Origin: Helopsaltes ochotensis
Lineage: Eukaryota > Chordata > Aves > Passeriformes > Locustellidae
Direction of reading: 5' to 3'
Assembly (NCBI GenBank): GCA_013400155.1
Contig: VXBM01000060.1
Span: 1,006,424-1,070,423 of the forward strand
DNA length: 64,000 bases
Below are positions 22,963 to 35,284 of this stretch, one piece after another (positions within the stretch are counted from its first letter, which is position 1; the number at the start of each line of letters is the position of its first letter). The translations under genes and the position numbers were made by a program. The notes beneath the pieces were generated by a model that saw only the letters and a program-made list of their open reading frames with translations, made no database searches and was not told the origin of the DNA.

Positions 22963-23950
22963 GTATGATTGTAGTGCAGTTTCCTTTATTTGAGAATATT
23001 TCAGATTTTAAGAAATATTTGAAAGGGAGTATTAACAAGTAATAGTTAGACAAGGCTATGTCAAAAGTGAATCTGTAAGTCTTTATAGGACTGGAAAGCC
23101 TAAGATAATGACTTTTTGCTATATTTTTTTGCTGTGAATCATGAGTGATAAAGGGAATAATGTTTGATGCACACTGTGTCTGGGTGTAGATTAAGTAAGC
23201 ACTGTTGAATCAATTGCCACATGAGAAATCTGTCAGATAATATATGTCCTTGCTGGCAATCTCAACAGCAATATCAAAATCAGAATGAGATGTGAAAAGT
23301 AAATACTGTCAACTAGTGGTTTGAAGGAAGAGGAGATTGCACTGGCACTGAGTGAAATGAATGGTTGAGATAATTTTTTTTTTCCTAGTGATGCGTGGGT
23401 CAAAAAAAAAAAAAAAAAGGAATATTGTACTCATTAGAAGTTTTGGAATTTAGGAGAGCTGAAAACCCTGTTTCAAATATGAATCTGAGAAAGATCACTG
23501 GGTTAAGGTATCTCCTGTACACACAATTTTGTGATATTGATTGTGACCATAAGTAGCCAAATGGGATTAAATCATACTCCTGCATGAAGATGGAGTGGAG
23601 ATTTTTGGTCACCTTTACTCACCTGTAACATTTATATTTGAAAAAAATGCCTTGCAAAAGATGTTCCCTTCTTTGTTTGAATGATTGCTTTTGGTTGAGT
23701 CATCTGGACGAGTCATCTCCAATCAGATCCTTTTGGTTTCTGAGGATTTCTGTTGAAACAGCTTTGTGGATAGAGAAATGCTGGCAGGTGGTCCATGCAC
23801 TGATTTTGCTATGGCTGTTTTATTGGTTGAGTACAGTTTTGGGAGATGTGTAAATATTTCCTCTTTTCCTCCTTGAAAGGTTTCCTCTGGAAGGAGGCAC
23901 ACAATCTGTCTGTAGTTTCTTTTAATTTCTTCTGCTTTTTAAATTTAAAG
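22963..23950. other. Intron 5 (1.0 kb)
   Basis: Intron between exons 5 and 6. Its first 200 bases are the partner of the duplicate at 19301-19505. An A16 run lies near 23403-23418. Nothing else is recognised. Confidence 0.88.
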
Positions 23951-24546
23951 GAGCTTGAATTTGAGTCTGAGGAAAAGAAGAGCTTGGAGGACAGGACTGA
24001 GAATCTTCCCTCTGCTCCCTCTCATTTCATTCCAAGTGCTACTTCTGTGAAACATCCAAACCGCAGATGGAGAAACCAAAGTGTCACAGAGATGGGACCA
24101 GATCCAGGGGAACAGGATTTCAAAGCCCCATTGCAGAGCTGGAGAAAGGAGGAGGAATGCATATGGGATAAGAATGATGAAAAGAGAGACATTGCTGAAG
24201 AAGGCCAGGATAAAGACTCGTGTGAGGAGGAAGATCCAGCCAGGAGTCACGTGTTTGCTTTGTGCCCTCTCCCAAAAGATGCTGCTTGGTACAAAAAAAT
24301 GTTTTACCCTCACTGTGAGGGTAATCCTAGTCCTGCAGGGAGAATGGAGAGCTCAGACATACTTAGAAGTCTTCTGGAGAAACAGCAGAGGGATATCCAG
24401 TTCCACAGCCCTCATTTCTACGCAGCCAGGGCCAAGTGTGTGAAGTCCATCCCAGGCTTCAGAGAGCTGGCATTCCCGGATTTCTGGGGTCACCAGCCAC
24501 CTCCCTACAGCAAGCCCGTGCTGGAGCGCAAGCATGGGCTCCAAAG
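23951..24546 (+). CDS. AGBL1: AGBL1 exon 6, large variable linker exon
   Basis: At 596 bases this is the largest exon. Its first two thirds are charged, low in conservation and probably disordered (many E, K, D, R and S). The end is strongly conserved: a helix around ILRSLLEKQQRDIQFHSPHF, then KSIPGFRELAFPDFWGHQPP and VLERKHGLQR, the entry to the CCP N-domain. The frame is open upstream into the intron, so the start is set by the acceptor AATTTAAAG|GAG, which has a modest pyrimidine tract; a nearby alternative acceptor cannot be excluded. The donor is CAAAG|GTGATG, leaving AG (phase 2). In-frame reading past the donor meets TGA at once, confirming the exon end. Confidence 0.93.
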
Positions 24547-25793
24547 GTGATGGTGCTTGCATGCAGTGACCACCTTCAGAGCTCTTGGCCTCAAAACTGG
24601 CTTATCTAGGTTCTGACTCTAACAGCTCTGAATGTCTTAGGGAAGTTATTGGACAATTTTTTTTTTGCTTCCCAGTGATTTTCCTCGATTGATAAATTCA
24701 TCAATATACCTATATTTGTGATGATAATCTAAGCTGGGTTGTGAATCTGTGACCTTGTTAGAATGTAAATGAGAACAAGTCCATTTTAGACATGGAGAAG
24801 CCTCTGTGTCCTTGTGGGATACCTTCAATCTTACTCTTTATTCAGCCACCTTTAGTGCTTGCAGCATCCTGTCTGTTTTTTTCAGGGAAATTTCTATCTG
24901 TCCTCCCAGGAAGGACCTCTCATTATTTATGTGCTCAGATGAGTGCGAAGTTGTGTCTTGAAGTTGTGCTGGGAGAGAATGCCCTCATAACTACAGGTTT
25001 TTTATTCCAAGTAGGGCTGTATGCAGTGACTTGACATTGCTTTTTAGTGGTAGAGAGGATTATTGGCAGGCAGCAAAAATGGTGGATTCTGTGCTAAACT
25101 TTAGAGTTGATCAACAAATAGTATTTGTTAAGACCACTGATTTCTGATTGCCAGGGAGAATGACTCCTTCTGCATTAAATATATAAGGTAGAAATTTTAT
25201 TTAGAGTGAAATCACTCTACCATCTTCTTGCACTGTTGCTCTAAAAGCTCCGCTTTTATGGCTACAACAACATGTGTAACTGCTCAGCTAAAATGGGACT
25301 AATCATATCATGCTTCAAGGCATAACATGATTGCTTCAAAGGTCAGGAAGAAAATCTGGTATTCCACATTTGATCATCTTCAGGGATCAGAGAAGCTCTG
25401 TTTAATAATGAGTAGAAATCAGCTTGACTTAGTCAGTATTCACTATGAGTCAGGCTAGTAGGTTTGTTAAGTTATGGCAGATATTTCCTCACAGGATAAA
25501 ATTGGCCACTTGGGGGTTGGCATTGACTGGGAAGAACTGGGGATAAATCAAACTTGGCACAATCCAGTAGTGAATAAATAATCTTCCAGAATCAGCCATT
25601 TAACCCAAAAGGCAATTTATAATGGGGATGGAGCAGAAGCTTTCTCATAATTGGGAATAAAAAGTTCACCTGGAATTAGCATATGGAAGTCCTTTCCAGT
25701 CCTTGAAAAGAGTTTCCTAAGACCCCTTCTAGACTCTATATCAATATTTCTCACACTGTCACTACAATTTGCTGATTTGTTGCTTTTTCCCAG
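24547..25793. other. Intron 6 (1.2 kb)
   Basis: Intron between exons 6 and 7 with no recognised repeat or gene. Confidence 0.9.
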
Positions 25794-25877
25794 GGACAAA
25801 GTCCTTGATGATGTTCGCCGCCTAATCCAGCCAGGGGACGTGATTGGAAGAACTGTGTTTGATTTAGATGATCCCAG
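25794..25877 (+). CDS. AGBL1: AGBL1 exon 7, start of CCP N-domain
   Basis: The exon encodes DKVLDDVRRLIQPGDVIGRT and FDLDDP, matching the conserved VRRLIQPSDVI region of AGBL1. The first base G completes the arginine codon from exon 6 and the last two bases AG pass to exon 8. The acceptor is TTGCTTTTTCCCAG and the donor CCCAG|GTGGGT. With 84 bases in phase 2-2 it is frame-neutral if skipped. Residues about 405-433. Confidence 0.95.
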
Positions 25878-26886
25878 GTGGGTCACTTAAATTGAGTGCT
25901 GCAACCAGGAGCTCTGCTAGTGCTGTCAGTGAGCTGAGCTGATCAGCTCTGATACAGGAACAGAAGAAACACAGGAGGTAAAAACCTAACAGAGAAAATA
26001 TTCAGGAGGAGCAGATTCCTTGTAGATGACTCCAAGGAGAGGATTTGTTGTGGAAGTCACTGGAGCTAGAACAGTTCTAACTTTTAGCTAGAACAAGAAA
26101 ATACACCAAAAAGGGACTGAGGATCCCTGGATCTGTCTGCATTGCATGCAGTGATTTTTGGTGTGGGAACTGTACCTACAGATCCATCTTTTCCACCCCC
26201 TGAGGCAGCGATTCCCACTGAGTGTCTGCACAGACAGTGTCACAGGCTGCAGATTTACCCTGTTTCATAAGTGTGACATTCACACAGCACTTCCAAAAAA
26301 CCCCTCAAACATCTGGCCTTGTGAATCCTTTAAGCACTCAACTATGGTCTGTGAGAAGATGTAGCATCAGGCTGTTGAGAGGGTCCCAATTTTAAAGAAA
26401 TTGTATTCTGGGGAAGGATAGGTGACTTGGAGAACATTTTTTGGAGTAAAAAAGAGGTAATGGTTTGAGGTAGGAGAAAGTTATAAAGTTGCTTGGGATT
26501 AATTTAAGGGTTTCTAAGCAGCTGGGGGAAGAAACTCTCTAGATGAAGGAAGAGTAAATATAGAGTAATTGTATAAAGCTGCCTTCTGCAATTAATGAAA
26601 TAATAGGAATAGTCCAGTGGGAAAGTAACTGGAATAAAGAAAGCAAACATGGACAGCAACAAAAGAGATTATTGGGAAAAGGAAAGATGTGATTTAGAAT
26701 TACTAAGCAAGGGTAGAGAGAAAAGCTGCATTAGATAGGAAGATTATGGATTTGCTCACCTCCTCCTCTATCCCAGAGTCTTGTTTATTAAAAAAATTAT
26801 TAAAGCCACTTTTAGCATACAAAGGGTGCTGGGGAAGACTTGTTTTTGAAGCAATCTGCTACAGGGGTCCTTGCTTTGCTTTGCAG
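25878..26886. other. Intron 7 (1.0 kb)
   Basis: Intron between exons 7 and 8, ending at the NAGNAG acceptor. No recognised repeat or gene. Confidence 0.9.
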
Positions 26887-26976
26887 CAGTCTCTCAAGCC
26901 CAGCTGCTCCAGGCTGTCTGACATTTTTCTCCAAGTTTGAGTCGGGGAACCTGCGGAAAGCGATCCAAGTGCGTGA
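26887..26976 (+). CDS. AGBL1: AGBL1 exon 8, FESGNLRKAIQVRE segment
   Basis: The exon encodes a short Ser/Ala/Pro-rich stretch, then LTFFSKFESGNLRKAIQVR, one of the most conserved segments in all CCPs and part of the beta-sandwich N-domain next to the catalytic domain. The donor CGTGA|GTAAGT is a perfect consensus. The acceptor region reads TTTGCAGCAG, a tandem NAGNAG site: using the first AG starts the exon at 26887, the second at 26890, and the two products differ by one serine with no frame change. The exon is 90 or 87 bases, phase 2-2. Confidence 0.95.
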
Positions 26977-27308
26977 GTAAGTACCCCTGCACAGAGGTGT
27001 CCCGGCCTGCCCGCTGCTGTGACCACAGCGTGGGAGGGTGGCCTTCTCCTGGGTTTGGAAAGGGTCAGCCAGGGAAACTGGTTACAGGATCTGGAGCTTA
27101 TTATGCCTTCTAGCACCTGGATGTCATGGAAGGAACATGATTAAGAGAACAGACCTCAAAATGTTTTGATTATTACGGTGTGAGTATTTAATGGTGCTTG
27201 ATGGTGATGCTCACAAAATATCAATTTGACTGCATAGCCTGCTGGCAGCACGTTCAGTGGCAGACAGGAGGTCTTCATGGCCACTGCTTTCATTATTTTC
27301 CTTTGCAG
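26977..27308. other. Intron 8 (0.33 kb)
   Basis: The shortest intron of the window, with a consensus GTAAGT donor and a CTTTGCAG acceptor. Nothing else is seen in it. Confidence 0.93.
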
Positions 27309-27457
27309 GTTTGAGTATGACCTGATTATGAATGCAGATGTGAACAGCAACCAGCACCACCAGTGGTTCTACTTCGAGGTCCGAGACATGAAGTCGGCGG
27401 TTCCCTATCGCTTCAACATCATCAACTGTGAGAAGTTCAACAGCCAGTTTAATTATG
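27309..27457 (+). CDS. AGBL1: AGBL1 exon 9, N-domain core (NSQFNYG)
   Basis: The exon encodes FEYDLIMNADVNSNQHHQWF, then YRFNIINCEK and NSQFNYG, the hallmark of the CCP N-domain. The acceptor is TTTCCTTTGCAG and the donor TTATG|GTATGA. One base (G) at the start completes glutamate from exon 8; one base (G) at the end joins exon 10 as glycine. The FNIINCEK and SQFNYG motifs are intact, so the fold is expected to be intact. Residues about 463-512. Confidence 0.97.
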
Positions 27458-29927
27458 GTATGAGCCTTTGGGGAATTGGGGTAGCCTTCTCTTCACAATC
27501 TCTTTAATGCCATAAAGGTTTCAAACTCTCCGTGTCTGTAAGTATAAGGGAGACTGTAAATTCAGTCTTATCTGCCCTGAAGTCTACTGAAAAAGTCACT
27601 TTAGATTTGTCAGGGAACCTTTGTCTATTCTCTGGAGGACTGAGGAGGAAACTGGATATTGAGACCTGGGAGAGGATTTGTAGGGGGAAATAAATGTCTC
27701 TGTTGAGTTTATAGACCAGAACTGAAGAAGAATGGCACTAGGGCTGGGAGAGCTGGGGGGGAAAGACAATCTCTTGGAACTGAATAAGCAGCATAGGATT
27801 GGAAAGTACTTCTAAGATTTAAATAAATGTGATAATCCTCAAGCAAATATTCATGATTCTTTAGTTTTATCTAGTAAGACATCTTCGGACCTACTGAAAT
27901 TTCTGTTGATATTAATGATAAAAAATTCTGTTCCTTGTGATCTTTGAGCTCCTGTCATGGTTCAGGAGGAAGGCAGAATTGTTCAGAAACAGGCAGGGCA
28001 AATCCCATCTCTCAATACCCAGTTTTGGAGAGAAATTATTTCTTCTGCAAGGAGACTGTGGATTGAATTCTTAGCTGGCATAGGCTTTTTTGTTTTGGTT
28101 CGGTTTGGTTTGTTTCCATGGAGCTTTGTTAATTTACACCAGCTCAAGACCTGACTCAGAATGTTTAATAAGTCCATAATATTAGACTTTGCATTCCTCT
28201 GAAGCCCTGTGGCTACACCTCTAGCATCACCAGGACAACTCCCTGAGGATCAATGTACCTATAACAAATAGCATTAGGACTTGGAATCACTTGTATGTGG
28301 GAAACCGGCTGGAGGAGTGACATGAGGAATTAAAAGGCATTTACTCTGTAACCCAAAGGGCTGAAGTTCAAGTATTCATACGGACCCCAATTGAATTTTT
28401 TTGGTCATCTTATTCTGCTTACCTGAATTACCAAACAATTCAGTGTGGTGTGCGTGGTAGGAGCCTGAAAATGAAGGATGCTGATGTCGTGTTTTAAACC
28501 ACAGTGCAATTGTTGATATAGTCCCTAGTGCTTTTACTCTCCTAGCCAGAGATTCAGGCTATTATTGGTGGAAGGTTGTTATCTGCTAGTTTGGCTGTTT
28601 TCAGCATTTACAGTCTCATTTTGTGTACCTGAAGCTGTACATGACTCACATGTTCAAGCATGCGATGAAAAATATATTTGGAAGAGAAATGTGAAAATAC
28701 CATCTGGATTAAGGAGGGAGGCTAAGCCATGGCTGGCTTTTGGATGGCTTGTTCAGCGGGTTGGCTATTAAACAATTCCTCTGTGGGCTCCTTCTGCTGC
28801 TCCAAGCAGGCAGTGAAGCTCCAGCTTTTCTGGCTTGGCTGAGCAAGGCTCACTACCCCTTCCAGCACATGCACAGCATTTACACAGAGCAGTGGTAAGA
28901 GATGCTGTTTATTTGTCACATTCCCTCTGCACTTTCCTGGGCTAATGCCCACACTCTGAGACAAAAAGCCTCCAGTTGTGATGTAGCGCCAAAGTGCCTT
29001 GGGTGGCAATTTTTTACAGCTCCTGGTTACTTGTCTGGTTTAATTTTTCCCATTTGCTCTTGGTTAGATGGCACTGTGTGACTTTCAAATCAAGAGAAAG
29101 GATATTTAATGAAATAGTTGTGGCCAGGAGCGGAGCAAGGCAGGAGGCACAGCCTCCACCTCTCTCCATCCCCCTCTTTCACTAACTCACTCTACCAAGG
29201 GAAATAATGGGATTTCATCAGAACCCTGATTTCAGTTTGTTTTCTAAAACTGAACATTTCCGCAGGGGAAGTAAAAAGGAGAAAAAGTTGTTGGTTTTTT
29301 TTTTTAATTAAAATGAGATGGCGGAGTAGTAGCAACCATTGCTCTGAGACAGTTTCATGTGTAGGTCCTTTTGGACTCAGAGAGAAGGGCAGGAGCTGGC
29401 ATTCAGGATATCAAGACCCTTGCAGACATTGAACTCCACATCCCTTCTCTGATCTGTTATTTAGGTCCAATAGTAAGTTTAAAACCTTCTAGTTTTGCTT
29501 GCTGATTTCAGAAGGCAGGGTATTGGATGCACCACAGATCTCTGATGCTATGGTAGGATTAAGAGTTCAACATTAGTGCAGCCAAGCATAAAATATTGGA
29601 CTAACCAAATTACTGATCTTGTTGATGCCTTGATTCATATTATTTTCTTTCCCTTCCTCTGTTTGTAAACAAAATGGTTTGCAAAGGCTAGAAGTATAAT
29701 TTATTTTTTAATAAACTCCATTCAGCTCATTTCTTCTGGAGGGGCTTTTTGTACAGACATGGCTATCTCGGAATAAAACACTTTGGGAATGTATTTACTC
29801 TGCATAAACTATCAGCAGAGAGAGCACTGACAAAATAATGAGGCTGCTTCTGTAGCCTTTTTCTTCCCATTCCTGTCTTTTCCAGCCAGAGAAGTCACAT
29901 CACCTGAAACTATCTTGTTTTCTGTAG
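27458..29927. other. Intron 9 (2.5 kb)
   Basis: Intron between exons 9 and 10 with only short T-rich tracts (near 28090 and 29295). No recognised repeat family or gene. Confidence 0.9.
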
Positions 29928-30015
29928 GCATGCAGCTGGTCATGTACTCAGTGAGGGAAGCTCTCCAGGGCAGGCCTCGCTGGGTTCGGGCAGGCCAGGA
30001 GATCTGCTACTACAA
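29928..30015 (+). CDS. AGBL1: AGBL1 exon 10, N-domain (YSVREAL, EICYYK)
   Basis: The exon encodes MQLVMYSVREALQGRPRWVR followed by AGQEICYY and the first two bases of a lysine codon. It corresponds to the family segment G-M-Q-P-x-x-Y-S-V-x-E-A; the usual proline after MQ is leucine here. The acceptor is TTGTTTTCTGTAG and the donor ACAA|GTAAGT. It begins with two bases and ends with two bases, joining A of exon 11 to make AAA. Residues about 513-541. Confidence 0.96.
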
Positions 30016-30339
30016 GTAAGTGCACTTTTGGTGAATAATTTCTGCCTTTCTTTCTCCACTGTTTGGCTCCTGTTAACTGCATTGATGTCACCAGCCTCTT
30101 GCCACCAGTGCCCCCTGTTTCAAATGTCTCTAAATTGGTGCTGGCTCAATGTGTTATGTGCTTCCACCCTCAGAAAACAGCCACAAGTGAGATCTCACTA
30201 TTAGATGCCAGGGAATATGCAGAATTCCCTTGCCCAGGAAGAAGGACAAGGAGAAGAGTAGTAGTGTAGTTGTTTTTTTCTCTGTCTGGGGAGAAAAGAG
30301 CTGGATGGGGTCATTGTTTTTTACAGAAAGGATGATAAA

Positions 30340-30489
30340 GTACTGGGGAGGTGGTAGAGTCACCATCCCTGGATGTGTTTAAAAAACAGACTGAGTGTGG
30401 CACTTGGTGGCATGGTTTAGTTGAGGTTAGGGTTGGATTGGACTCGATCTTGCAGGTCTCTTCCAACCTCTGTGTAATTCTGTGTAATT
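30340..30489 (+). mobile_element. CR1 LINE 3' end with short tail repeat
   Basis: The text follows the avian CR1 3' end: CACCATCCCTGGATGTGTTT, CATGGTTTAG, a TTGGACTCGAT-type segment, GGTCTCTTCCAACCTC, and a tail of two ATTCTGTGTA-like units, the usual ATTCTATG-type CR1 tail. It is a truncated, non-coding fragment. Confidence 0.88.
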
Positions 30490-33400
30490 GTTTTTCTGTT
30501 GCATACCCTGACTTTTGTAAGAGCTAAAGGAGCTGAGGAGCCGAGGAGCCAAAGAACGTGGTGGATGTACAACAGTGGTGTAAAGGAAGCCTGACAAGCT
30601 CAGTGCTGATATTTGTGCAAGTTCCCTGTTTCAGGCTGCTTTTGCAGTGTGCCAGAGCCTCAGAAGAAAATTCCAAGTTGTCCCAATTGCTGTTGCAATT
30701 TTTTTTTTTTTGAGGTGGGCTGGGGAGGGGTTGAAAGCACAGATTATCCTCTCTCAGCCTGGCATTTGTCTACAGCAATTTGAGTAGCTATTTTATTTTG
30801 TTTCAAGTATACTCTCTGCTGACCTTCATGCACCTGACCTCAACCTTTTCTACCCCAAGAGCTCACATGTGTGGTGCAGTGGCTTCCCTTTACATGCCTG
30901 TAATCTCTGGCTTCTCTGAGCATGGGCAGATTTTTCATGCTGGGTACCATTGCAGTGGCTTCCCCTGTCATTAACAAGGCAGCTATTGTGCAGTGATTAA
31001 ACAACAGCTGACTTCCAAGATTAAGCCATGATTGTGCAATTAAGCCTGTAATCAGATTCTTGCTCAGAATATATGAGAGAATTGTTTTATTGATTTGGAA
31101 TGTTCTGTGTTTTCTAGCTGTACATTGAATTATATGTCAACATAATCATCTCGGATAAGTACTTGTTGTCTCTCTATTGTGTGTTCCTGGTTCTCACATA
31201 TTTTTGTATACACAAGAATGCACATGCACACACATAAATACATCCTCACCTCTACTGAAACTTTGATGTTTTTATTTTATGTGATTATAAAAGAGATTCT
31301 CAATCATTAGCAGTTGTAGGGGGGAAGAAAGTGAAACTAGTGGGGATGGGGCTGCTCAGGGTTTATCTCAGAAGAGAAGGAGATGGGATTGCTACCATGA
31401 CATCACACTGCCAGTATTTTGGGGAAAGAGCTCACTTGAGTTCCATTCACCCTGGTCACAGGGATCCTAAGGTGGGGCTGCATGTTTTGAAGGGGAGCTC
31501 ATCTGATTGTTTTTACCAGGAGTTATTAATAAATATGGGAAAAGAGTGATAAACTTTCAAAAATACAGAGGAGCCCAGGGATGCCTTTAATTGCTTTTGC
31601 AGCAGGGCCTTTACTGAGAGACACCTGTGAGATGAAGGGCAGGGGAGGAAAATCTCGTCGGGGAGATGTCTGTGTGAAGCAGGTTGGCTGATCTCTGGCA
31701 TTCATCTTCCCTGAGGATGGGGTATCTCACTCACAAAGATGAATGCTGTGGCACAGCTGTGTCACTGTGTACCTTTCTCATACGTCTCACAGGAGTTTTT
31801 ATGTTGTGGAGAATGCTAGCAGAGCTCTTGTCAAAAAGCAGCTGAGTGACACTTCTGCTCTATTTTATTGCCTCTCCGTGAAGTGACAGGATACACCCAT
31901 GATAAACAGTTGCAGTTACAATAAGATCATCTAATTCTCCTGCTGTCTTGGCAGCTTTTATGCGCTGAATAATATTCCTTTCTGGCAAATTATTTAAGGA
32001 ACAATGGCAGCTGAGTGTTGAATTGGTGACAATGTGCTTGTGCCTTTGGTTTCATGGCTCATTCCAAGCATATTATCTAACCTCCAGCCTTTTCAGACAG
32101 TAGTCAGGTCAGATAGTAATGAGGTACATGGAGTGTTTTGTTCTCACATCAGCACTAAAAACTTGGCAGTTTAGAGATCATAACGATGTCAGAACTAGTC
32201 CTTCTCTTTCCAGCATCTTTATAATCACATTAGCTGAAATAAACATCATAACATTAGCAGGTCTCTTCTCAGCTCTCATGACATCTGTGAGAGGGTGAGC
32301 CATCAGTCTCACTCGGAGAGCACCTGGCCTTTGCAGTATGACTGAACACCTCAATGGCACAATGGCTGGGGGAATATTCTACTTCAGCTGGGATTCAGCC
32401 TCAAATACTGACTACGAAAATATCACGGATTTGCCCTTTGGAAAGGAAGTTGTGTTGTACTTTTTCTGCTTTCCAATGTGGCAGACCCCAAAATAACAGC
32501 CATGCCCAGTAAATTGTTAAATACTGCTTTTTATGATATGAACCAGGGTGTTACTAAAGTATCTTGCACTTAATAACCATGCTTAGAGATGTAAGGAGGT
32601 CTAGACATGGAAAATGAGGACTGAAACTCAAGGAGGGAAGTATTTTGGACCAAGGGAATACATTAGCAGATTAGAAGAGAAACATTTTATTTTCCATTTG
32701 AACTCTGTTTTGAAGTGGCCCAGAAGTCTGGGATATCGACGCTTTCTTTGGCCATTTTAGTCTAAGCTGAAAATGCCATATTCTGTCATCTAACAGTGCT
32801 TTTAACAGCACTAAATGCTGCAGATAGGAAGTCTAAAGATCAGATGGCAAAGAGATATCGTTCCTGAGTCTCTTGGTGCTTTTAGATTCCTCAGTTACAG
32901 CCCAGCTCCCTTCCTGCCTGCAACTTTGTCCAAGCTGCTTCACCTGTCTATGTCTGTTTTTCCACCTACAAAGGGTGGAAAATTAGAGTCATTTATCTGC
33001 CACCCCCAAAGAATGGAAGAGATAAATGGGGAAGCATGCTTTAATCAGATAGCATCTGCAAAGATTTTTTTTTAAGCTCAAAAATTATCTTGCGGAGTAA
33101 AAGATAAGTAGTATTATAATTATTATTAATTAACGCTTCATCACTGCTATGCTGCAAATATAATACTTGTGCATTTTTCTCTGAAGGAGGGCAGCAAGCA
33201 AAGTGATTTCACTGCTACAGAGTGGCTGAAAGGCACAGTAGATACAGCTGGCATGGTCATTGAGAAAACTACACTTTGGCCTCTTTTTTTTTTAATTTCC
33301 AATAACTAGTGTGTTGGCTTCTAGAAAGCATGAGAGACTTCCAACATGTTTTTGAAAGAGAAGACAAATAAGGTAGTGGGGACCAGACGTTGCCACAGTC

Positions 33401-35256
33401 TTTTATTCATTTCCTTTCCCTTTCTTGTTACTTTAGGCTCCATGCTGATATGGTAGGGTGTTGTGATGAAAAAGTGGTGAGGAACTAAAAAACATCAATC
33501 TGGTGAAGGAAAAGGGAAGCAATAGAGCTATTTTGGCTTGACAGTAGTAGGAGGAGAGGGAGGCACGGAGGAAAAATGTTATTTTTTTTAGGTTTCTTTT
33601 AAAAATCTTCAGAGCTACTGCTTTGTGTGATGGATTGTGAGGAGACCAGATTATATACAGTAAAAGTACATGATCATTTACACTGCTTACACACAGGGGG
33701 TTTTTCTTTTTAATGCAAGAGTGAAGAATATCGAAGCCTCCCAAAGCCACCTGTAAACTCCCTGCTACTGCCAGACAGCTTGCTGTAGATTGAAACAGAT
33801 GTCAAGAAGTGATTCAAAAGTCTGGAAACATCTTTTCTGGGTGGGTAGTTAGGTGGAACACAGAGATGCTCGGAACAAGGATGGAATGCGCTGCTGAGCA
33901 GTGCTGTGGGAGCTGTGCCTCCCTGCCCTCAGGATCACGGCTGAGCAGGCAGCAGTGGGGAACACTCAGCTACCAGTGAAGCATCAAGGTCAGAGGTGTC
34001 TCCTGCTGCAAAACCCCGGGGTTAAAGTGGCCATTTTAGGTAGGGGAGGACACTTGGCTGCAGAATTACTGACTACAGAGGGAGAAGACTTTAGTCTGGA
34101 GTGTTAGACATTATTCCCACCTGTCCCCATGTGAGATATTTAGGCAGTGTCTGCCTGCAAATATCTGCTTCCTCCCACACCTCTAATTACAAATGTGAAC
34201 TTGGAGGGGAGAACTTGGAGGAGTTCAGCACTTTTGTGGCCACTCTTTATGAACAAGGTGATCTAACCTTCCAAGTGACACTGAGTGTAATAGAGGCCAT
34301 GAAGATGAGCATTTTCCTTCTGCACCATGCAGGAAATGGTCCTTAATTATCCTTCACTGTCAAAATTAACAGGAACTATATTAAATGTCATTGTTCTGAC
34401 TTCAAAAAAATACCAGACTTTAACCCTCAATCCAGTGAAATATATATATAAATGCTAAGTACACGTTTCTATATTTGTAGGTTTATTGAATTTTCTTTTC
34501 TCTTTGAGACTCTTTGTCCAATATTAAGGTGCTTCATTTGCAAAGAAATGTTGGAGTAAAGGCTTCAACTGAGAATAAAATCGCAGGCTTTTCAGGTTGC
34601 CACTGTGACTCGGTGTTCCTGCACTATCTATTGATCCAGTCGGTGTCACTCACCCCACGTGTTCCTAACTACTGAATTCAAGTGAAAACCTAGCAGCATT
34701 GTATTGTCTCTCCCTTATGAAAAAGAGCTGATTGTTTTGGAGAATTTGACAAGAATAATTATCTTTTCTCTCCACCCCTTTGAATAAAAATGAACAGCAG
34801 CCAAATAAACTAGTATTGTAAAATTCAGGAGCTGAAATTGCATCTTTTGGTTGCCTCTTCTGTTTTGCATTTTAATGCAACATTGATGATAACATTTGTC
34901 AAAGAAACCTCACGGAATCAGAAGGTTTGGCAACAGCGTAATTGGTGCAATGTGGGAAAAATATTGTTTGAAATGTACTTATGGATGCAATTTGCTCTGA
35001 GGCTTCTCCCTAAAGTGTATGATTTGCCACTTCATCTCTGCTGAAAGAAAACTTTCCTACTCAGCCTGAAGTAATCTCTTCATCAGAGTAAGTCTCCTGC
35101 AAGAAAACAGGTCCTGACACTAGACTGAGGGGCTTGCTATAAGATTTTGTAGTTTTACTGAAGGCAATGTCAAGGATTTGTGTGCTCTCTCAGACCTTCC
35201 CAGTGTTGACCAGCCTCACCCAGAGCTCTGTTGTAGTGAGGCTTCAGCTCAGTCAC

Positions 35257-35284
35257 TGCTGTGTCCCTGTTGCTGTGTCCCTGT
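35257..35284. repeat. Perfect 14-base tandem duplication
   Basis: Two adjacent identical copies of TGCTGTGTCCCTGT, probably replication slippage. Confidence 0.9.

Noticed and set aside
23846..23950. Possible upstream extension of exon 6, since the frame is open back to an ATG at 23846
   Set aside because: The translated stretch is hydrophobic and unlike AGBL1, and the acceptor at 23950 matches the phase-0 end of exon 5.
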